From: Spisula solida
Lineage: Eukaryota > Mollusca > Bivalvia > Venerida > Mactridae
Assembly (NCBI GenBank): GCA_947247005.1
Contig: OX365948.1
Span: forward strand, 4,092,001-4,156,000
Direction: 5' to 3'
DNA: 64,000 nucleotides
Shown here: in pieces, positions 62,699 through 64,000 of the stretch
How the letters are laid out: each line of letters starts with the position of its first letter
Position numbering within the stretch: the first letter of the stretch is position 1
The notes under the pieces: model-generated
The model's input: the letters and a program-made list of their open reading frames with translations, nothing else
The model's database searches: none
What the model was told of the DNA's origin: nothing
Made by a program: the position numbers and the translations under genes

Positions 62699-64000
62699 AA
62701 TTTAAATATAATCAAATAAATAAACAGAATGTTGCCTTGTCAAGAATTTTTGCAGTGGCCTTATTTATGTTGGTTGAGTTTATATCAGGGTCCATTTTTA
62801 AATTTAAATCAGTAGATTATCTAAGAAATTAATATCTATATATTAACTGTTCAAATATCAGATTTAGGAGCCAAGTTTGGTGGTACAGTAACCATATCAT
62901 TTTTAACTACAGCCTAATCTGTAAAAAATCTGTAAAAAACATATTACTCCTTATTCATGTGTTCAGATGCTCTGATTTACATATGTAAAAAACACCACTG
63001 AGTTCATTGATTGATTTGATGATTCAAAAAGGTAAAAGGAAACCACCGCAAGCTTTGTTGTGGGTGGACCCAGTGTGATATGTGGGTAAGTTCAATGTGT
63101 GACATTAAAACTTTCTATGAATAATAATGATGTTTTCAACATGCACTCTTATAGTGTTTTGGTGTTTTTTTCTTCAGTACATGGGTAAATGACCTTATAG
63201 CTACATTAAAAATATTTGTCTATTTCTTGATATTTACTGTACTTAAGGGCAAGTTTTCTGTGTGATATGTTGACTTCATTGCATTTTATGTTTCATGAGT
63301 CCAGAACGAAATATTTTTCAGCTTACCATCTCCGCCAACTCTATAATATCTATATGCCTCCTTGCCCCATCTATGTTCTTTAAAAGAATCAAAAGGGAAT
63401 TGAAAAGATTCAAAACTACCAGATGGAAATAAATTACTCTAAATCGAAACCAGTTTTAAACACAACTATTTCAAGTTTTGAAGGGAAATATTGTGAACAA
63501 TTCCCTTAGATTTGAACAAATTTATAATACTGGCCTCTACACTGTACAGAAGTGATGAAAGACAAATTTGATTTCTTACTGTACTTTGGTTCAAGGATGT
63601 ACAGGTGAGCGCCAAGGTGCTGTAAATAACTTGTTCACAACTCATACCCGGATCTTGTGGGTTTACAACCCTTGAGAAAAGCCAATGCCTGATGTTTGTG
63701 TATTGTCCTGTTGTAGAATGGAAGGTAAACACACTGTGACACGGTGTTTATATTTCTATAGTTTTGTACCTGGCAAACTTAAACAATGGGAATTAGTTAT
63801 CATGGACAAAACAAGAACATTTACAGTCTAATTAAAACCACCACTATATAGCTGCATACACATGCAAGCTTATAAATTTGTTGATTTTTTATTGCAGTAA
63901 ATAATTGTATTTATAATGTCACTGAGTGTACTAGGCTAGGGGAAATAAAGTATATTATATTGTTTATACATTTGATATGATTACAATGTATCTTCTGAAG
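62699..64000. other. Intergenic to window end, nothing recognised
   Basis: AT-rich. The 88-codon minus-strand frame 63466-63732 has no recognised motif. No repeat shared with the rest of the window. Confidence 0.45.

Overview
The window is AT-rich animal nuclear DNA, almost certainly from a bivalve mollusc. I infer this from spliced genes with GT/AG introns, slightly diverged metazoan proteins, and dense dispersed repeats of a kind typical of bivalves (tandem cores of about 145-150 bp rich in AGGTCA/TGACCT, hAT, mariner and tRNA-derived elements). The species cannot be named from the sequence alone.

Three host genes can be reconstructed exon by exon. (1) RPS7 (minus strand, coding exons between 7953 and 1070) encodes a complete 190-residue 40S ribosomal protein eS7. 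(2) RNASEH1 (plus strand, 11199-21290, nine coding exons, 359 residues) has a putative mitochondrial leader followed by a second in-frame Met, a hybrid-binding domain, a coiled-coil linker and a full set of catalytic residues. RPS7 and RNASEH1 lie head to head, the same arrangement as in human 2p25.3. (3) MAU2/SCC4 (minus strand, 35863-29011, three coding exons, 594 residues) is the cohesin-loader partner of NIPBL and is convergent with RNASEH1.

The introns and intergenic DNA are largely mobile elements. RNASEH1 carries two tandem arrays that grew out of its own coding exons: eight 88-bp copies of the end of exon 5 with its splice donor, and an array derived from the last coding exon that contains the stop codon. 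One intron holds a Tc1/mariner-type element with perfect 29-bp inverted repeats nested inside a hAT-like element. At 25.1-27.1 kb three elements are nested. From about 36 kb to the right end no host gene is recognised. That part holds two more AGGTCA-rich elements (one at 40.9 kb, one at 60.0 kb), a pogo-like element, a decayed intron-bearing DDE transposase gene lacking its third catalytic block, a 1.2-kb near-perfect palindrome (54.5-55.7 kb), several minisatellites and scattered tRNA-like sequences.

The most interesting signals are the exon-derived tandem arrays in RNASEH1, the nuclear-receptor half-site arrays (DR2/RORE-like) carried by the dispersed 145-bp repeat family, the long palindrome, and the conserved RPS7-RNASEH1 divergent pair.
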